A stretch of 7,463 nt of DNA from the NCBI GenBank assembly GCA_031275145.1, contig JAISPE010000002.1, positions 1 through 7,463 on the forward strand. The letters run 5' to 3'. The DNA is from Prevotellaceae bacterium (GTDB lineage: Bacteria; Bacteroidota; Bacteroidia; Bacteroidales; UBA932). The position numbers and the translations under genes are program-made. This document shows positions 5,844 through 7,463 of this stretch, in pieces (the first letter of the stretch is position 1; every line of letters starts with the position of its first letter). The notes beneath the pieces were generated by a model that was given only the letters and a program-made list of their open reading frames with translations, did no database searches and was not told where the DNA came from.

Positions 5844-6568
5844 GACTTATTCCTGCAATTGACATAATAGAAGGCAAATGCGTGCGCCTCACAAAAGGCG
5901 ATTATTCTACAAAAAAGATTTATAACGAAAACCCTCTGGAGGTTGCGAAAGAATTTGAAGATGCAGGAATAGAATATCTTCATCTTGTAGATCTGGACGG
6001 GGCAAAATCAAATCATATTGTAAATCACAGAATTTTGGAGCAAATCACGGGCCATACATCTCTCAAGGTCGATTTTGGCGGAGGACTGAAAAGCGACGAC
6101 GACCTGAAAACAGCTTTTGCCTGCGGTGCAAAACAGATTACTGCCGGAAGTATCGCCGTCAAAAATCCCGAAATATTCCTCAAATGGCTTGCGGAATATG
6201 GCGCCGAAAAAATTATACTCGGAGCCGACGCCGTCAACCGGAAAATATCCACACACGGATGGATGCAAAATTCTTCCATTGACGTCGTGGATTTCATTAA
6301 ACAGCACGAAGCAAACGGAATTAAATACGTTATCTGTACCGATATCGGCAGGGACGGGATGCTGCAGGGCGCGGCAACGGAACTTTACAGCGATATCTTG
6401 AAGGAAACGCCGGTGAATCTGATAGCAAGCGGCGGCGTTTCCTGTATCGACGATATTGTCAAACTCAAAAACGCAGGTTGCGAGGGCGTTATTATCGGCA
6501 AGGCTTTATATGAAGGCAAAATCAATATCAGTGAATGGTCTTCCGGAGATTGGGGAACGGGAAACTAA
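5840..6568 (+). CDS. hisA: ProFAR isomerase HisA
   Basis: HisA opens the aminoaldose ring of ProFAR to give the aminoketose PRFAR, the substrate of HisH-HisF. It is a (beta/alpha)8 barrel, and its 242 residues are normal length. Catalytic Asp8 lies in MRLIPAIDIIEGKCVRL (1-17). The second catalytic aspartate is Asp130 in LGADAVN (127-133). Phosphate-binding elements are visible as FGGGLKS (79-85), AGS (102-104), ASGGVS (196-201) and IGKALYEG (219-226). The GTG at 5840 is chosen because it reproduces the conserved MRLIPAID start and overlaps the hisH stop as GTGA; there is no nearby in-frame ATG. The last dozen residues (SEWSSGDWGTGN) do not look like the usual hydrophobic C-terminal helix and run into the repeat region. 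Confidence 0.96.
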   Translation: MRLIPAIDIIEGKCVRLTKGDYSTKKIYNENPLEVAKEFEDAGIEYLHLVDLDGAKSNHIVNHRILEQITGHTSLKVDFGGGLKSDDDLKTAFACGAKQITAGSIAVKNPEIFLKWLAEYGAEKIILGADAVNRKISTHGWMQNSSIDVVDFIKQHEANGIKYVICTDIGRDGMLQGAATELYSDILKETPVNLIASGGVSCIDDIVKLKNAGCEGVIIGKALYEGKINISEWSSGDWGTGN

Positions 6569-6620
6569 TAAAGGGAACTCCTGAAAACCCAATTTGCGGA
6601 TTGAGATATTTCCGGATAAC

Positions 6621-6660
6621 AGGGCGAAAAATTTTAGGGCGAAAAATTTTTCGCCCCTAC
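6621..6660. repeat. GGGCGAAAAA/TTTTTCGCCC palindrome with a partial tandem copy
   Basis: A perfect 20-base palindrome, GGGCGAAAAATTTTTCGCCC, occupies 6637-6656 and continues as CTAC to 6660. Directly before it, AGGGCGAAAAATTTT (6621-6635) is an exact 15-base tandem copy of 6636-6650. It looks like an intergenic palindromic repeat whose full form would begin GTAGGGGCG and end CGCCCCTAC. It lies about 50 bases after the hisA stop and could fold at the end of the his transcript. Confidence 0.75.
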
Positions 6661-6724
6661 ATGGATACCCCCCGAACAATCCGGAAACATGGCCGAACAG
6701 TCATATTCATGGCGTCGTCAATTC

Positions 6725-6747
6725 GTAGGGGCGAAAAATTTTTCGCC
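6725..6747. repeat. Second copy of the GGCGAAAAA/TTTTTCGCC palindrome
   Basis: The 18-base palindrome at 6730-6747 is preceded by GTAGG, so the 23 bases 6725-6747 are the exact reverse complement of 6638-6660. The two copies thus frame a 64-base spacer as perfect inverted repeats, and each is also a palindrome in itself. Confidence 0.75.
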
Positions 6748-6795
6748 TCCATTATTTTTCGCCCCATTGTTTTTCTCCCCCTATTATTTTTGCAG
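6739..6795. repeat. Degenerate 15-17 base tandem repeat
   Basis: Three consecutive units begin TTTTTC and continue with a C-rich segment and ATTA or ATTG: TTTTTCGCCTCCATTA (6739-6754), TTTTTCGCCCCATTG (6755-6769) and TTTTTCTCCCCCTATTA (6770-6786). A partial fourth, TTTTTGCAG, follows at 6787-6795. The first unit is the right half of the adjacent palindrome, so the array probably grew by slippage or by repeated insertion of half-palindromes. Confidence 0.6.
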
Positions 6796-6860
6796 TTTAG
6801 TGAAGGAAAATTAATAAAGTATAACAGTTTCTCCTGCAGGGCAGGGTGTTCAAACGTAGA

Positions 6861-7061
6861 CAAAAAACCTCATTTCCACCTAATTCAAAATAACAGAACA
6901 ACCTAAGCAATGAGAAAACACACACAAACCAACCTCATTACCTCATTAAACCGAACCGGATGCCGTCGGTTTAATGGGGTAATGAGGTCCGGTTTATGTC
7001 ACATTTCCAGGCTACTGAGGTTGTTTTGTTTTGAAAATTAGGTGTAAATGAGGTTGTTTGC
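6861..7061. repeat. Nested inverted-repeat element of about 200 bases
   Basis: Outer arms 6866-6904 and 7018-7055 are imperfect inverted repeats: 19 of the first 20 outermost bases match, and the rest match with small gaps. Inside them, 6933-6954 and 6966-6987 form a 22-base inverted repeat whose only non-Watson-Crick pair would be a G-U in RNA. Its 11-base loop contains ACCGGA (6955-6960), complementary to TCCGGT (6988-6993) just after the stem. CCTCATT or its complement recurs in all arms, and TGAGGTTGTTT is directly repeated at 7016-7026 and 7049-7059. No protein is encoded. It could be a MITE-like non-autonomous element, a structured RNA, or the end of a lost insertion sequence. Confidence 0.65.
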
Positions 7062-7064
7062 AAA

Positions 7065-7118
7065 AAGCGTCATTGCGAATAACCGTTTCTTACCGAAACT
7101 GAAAAGATAATGACGCTT
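7065..7118. repeat. GCGTCATT inverted repeat with an inner hairpin
   Basis: AAGCGTCATT (7065-7074) and AATGACGCTT (7109-7118) are perfect 10-base inverted repeats. Inside, GTTTC (7085-7089) and GAAAC (7095-7099) form a second small stem. No T-run follows on either strand, so it is not a standard terminator. The CGTCATTGCGA start resembles a dispersed palindromic repeat seen in many bacterial genomes. Confidence 0.55.
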
Positions 7119-7237
7119 ACCGGAAAAAGTCTGCGACCCTTATAAAATAAAACCCTTATTTCCACAAAGCTCCCTTAGTAGCCGGGGATTGTTTCGTCGC
7201 ATATCCAACTCACAAATTCAGACCGTTTGAAGTATAA

Positions 7238-7292
7238 CATAATTCACAAAATTAACAGATTTTGTAAATTATGAAAATTCTGTTAATTATGT
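7238..7292. repeat. A/T-rich segment with competing hairpins
   Basis: One stem pairs 7238-7251 with 7260-7273 (13 of 14 positions, 8-base loop). An alternative pairs AATTAACAGA (7250-7259) with TCTGTTAATT (7279-7288), and ACATAATT (7237-7244) can also pair with AATTATGT (7285-7292). The stems share bases and cannot all form at once. The segment lies about 85 bases upstream of the -7 box of the next gene, so it would be promoter-upstream DNA rather than leader RNA unless another promoter exists. Confidence 0.5.
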
Positions 7293-7347
7293 CAGAAAAA
7301 GAAATTATGTTTGAATGTAAAACAATATATTATAAACTGTTTGGAAT

Positions 7348-7383
7348 TTTGTTTTTTTAATATTATATTTTCCATTATCTTTG
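7348..7383 (+). promoter_or_regulatory. Candidate promoter of the truncated last gene
   Basis: TATCTTTG at 7376-7383 is a perfect -7 box and sits in the same TTATCTTTGCGC context as the smpB promoter. The nearest TTTG is at 7348-7351, 24 bases upstream, which is longer than the usual 19-21. The -33 element is therefore weak or differs from consensus. An A/T-rich leader of about 50 bases follows. Confidence 0.6.
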
Positions 7384-7437
7384 CGCGGTATTTTAATATT
7401 ATTCTAAAATCGGAATTATAAAAATATAAACATACGG

Positions 7438-7463
7438 ATGAGAAGAATAGTTGTTATATCATT
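7438..7463 (+). CDS. Start of an unidentified gene cut by the window edge
   Basis: An ATG at 7438 opens a frame reading M-R-R-I-V-V-I-S before the sequence ends. It is supported by the TATCTTTG box about 55 bases upstream and an A-rich leader, the same arrangement as the other starts here. The basic then hydrophobic beginning could be the start of a signal peptide or of a cytoplasmic beta strand. Eight codons are too few to choose, and no function is assigned. Confidence 0.45.

Larger units (their letters stand above)
6569..7437. other. Repeat-rich intergenic region after hisA
   Basis: No convincing gene occurs in these 869 bases on either strand. Open frames here run straight through palindromic repeats and show no recognisable domain. 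The stretch holds several distinct palindromic elements listed separately, and no hisF or hisIE. The bases from 6661 to 6724, from 6796 to 6860 and from 7119 to 7237 contain no structure I can name, apart from weak resemblances noted in the findings. No clear intrinsic terminator for the his operon was found. Confidence 0.7.

Noticed and set aside
6657..6863. A 68-codon minus-strand open frame in the same region
   Set aside because: It crosses the same palindromes, has no promoter box or recognisable protein features, and is best explained by the low stop density of the repeats.
6535..6906. A 123-codon open frame after and overlapping the hisA end
   Set aside because: It runs out of phase through the last hisA codons and straight across the palindromic and tandem repeats. 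Its translation is rich in repeat-derived R/K/F residues with no domain, so it is a chance frame.
6933..6987. CCTCATTA direct repeats considered as a CRISPR-like unit
   Set aside because: There are no regularly spaced repeats with unique spacers and no cas genes. The copies are arms of a nested hairpin.
7119..7237. Possible tRNA or other standard RNA gene
   Set aside because: Short complementary pieces occur (TGCGAC 7132-7137 with GTCGCA 7196-7201), but no cloverleaf, T-loop GTTCGA motif or CCA end can be found.

Overview
The window looks like a chromosomal segment of a Bacteroidota bacterium, probably of the Bacteroidales. Three or four promoters fit the Bacteroidota housekeeping consensus (TTTG, then 19-21 bases, then TAnnTTTG). 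Most starts lack a Shine-Dalgarno sequence and lie behind A/T-rich leaders. HisB is the fused phosphatase-dehydratase form and resembles Bacteroidota proteins. No species can be named from the sequence alone.

Left block (1-3311, + strand): a consensus promoter drives smpB (trans-translation). A 4-base overlap leads into an RlmI-type 23S rRNA cytosine methyltransferase, and 15 bases later comes fumC (class II fumarase). The unit probably ends at a hairpin with a U-tract near 3259-3311, preceded by another strong hairpin.

Middle block (3327-3990, - strand): a two-gene cassette, DUF4160 followed by DUF2442 with a C-terminal helix-turn-helix. The genes overlap and share a consensus promoter. An 18-bp palindrome fills most of the gap between its -33 and -7 boxes, which suggests autoregulation by the helix-turn-helix protein. 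The arrangement resembles a toxin-antitoxin module, but no function is established here.

Right block (4079-6568, + strand): a divergent consensus promoter drives hisB-hisH-hisA, joined by ATGA and GTGA overlaps. These encode the bifunctional histidinol-phosphatase/IGP dehydratase, the glutaminase subunit of IGP synthase, and the ProFAR isomerase. The partner gene hisF, hisIE and the early genes hisG, hisD and hisC are not in the window, so the operon is split or rearranged and ends at a repeat-rich region.

Distal region (6569-7437): about 870 bases without a convincing gene, packed with palindromes. It holds copies of a GGGGCGAAAAA/TTTTTCGCCCC palindrome, a degenerate tandem repeat, a nested inverted repeat of about 200 bases, a GCGTCATT hairpin, and an A/T-rich segment with competing hairpins. 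A TAnnTTTG box then precedes the first eight codons of a gene cut off by the window edge. The best candidates for undescribed biology are the nested inverted repeat at 6861-7061 and the palindrome-controlled DUF4160/DUF2442-HTH cassette.
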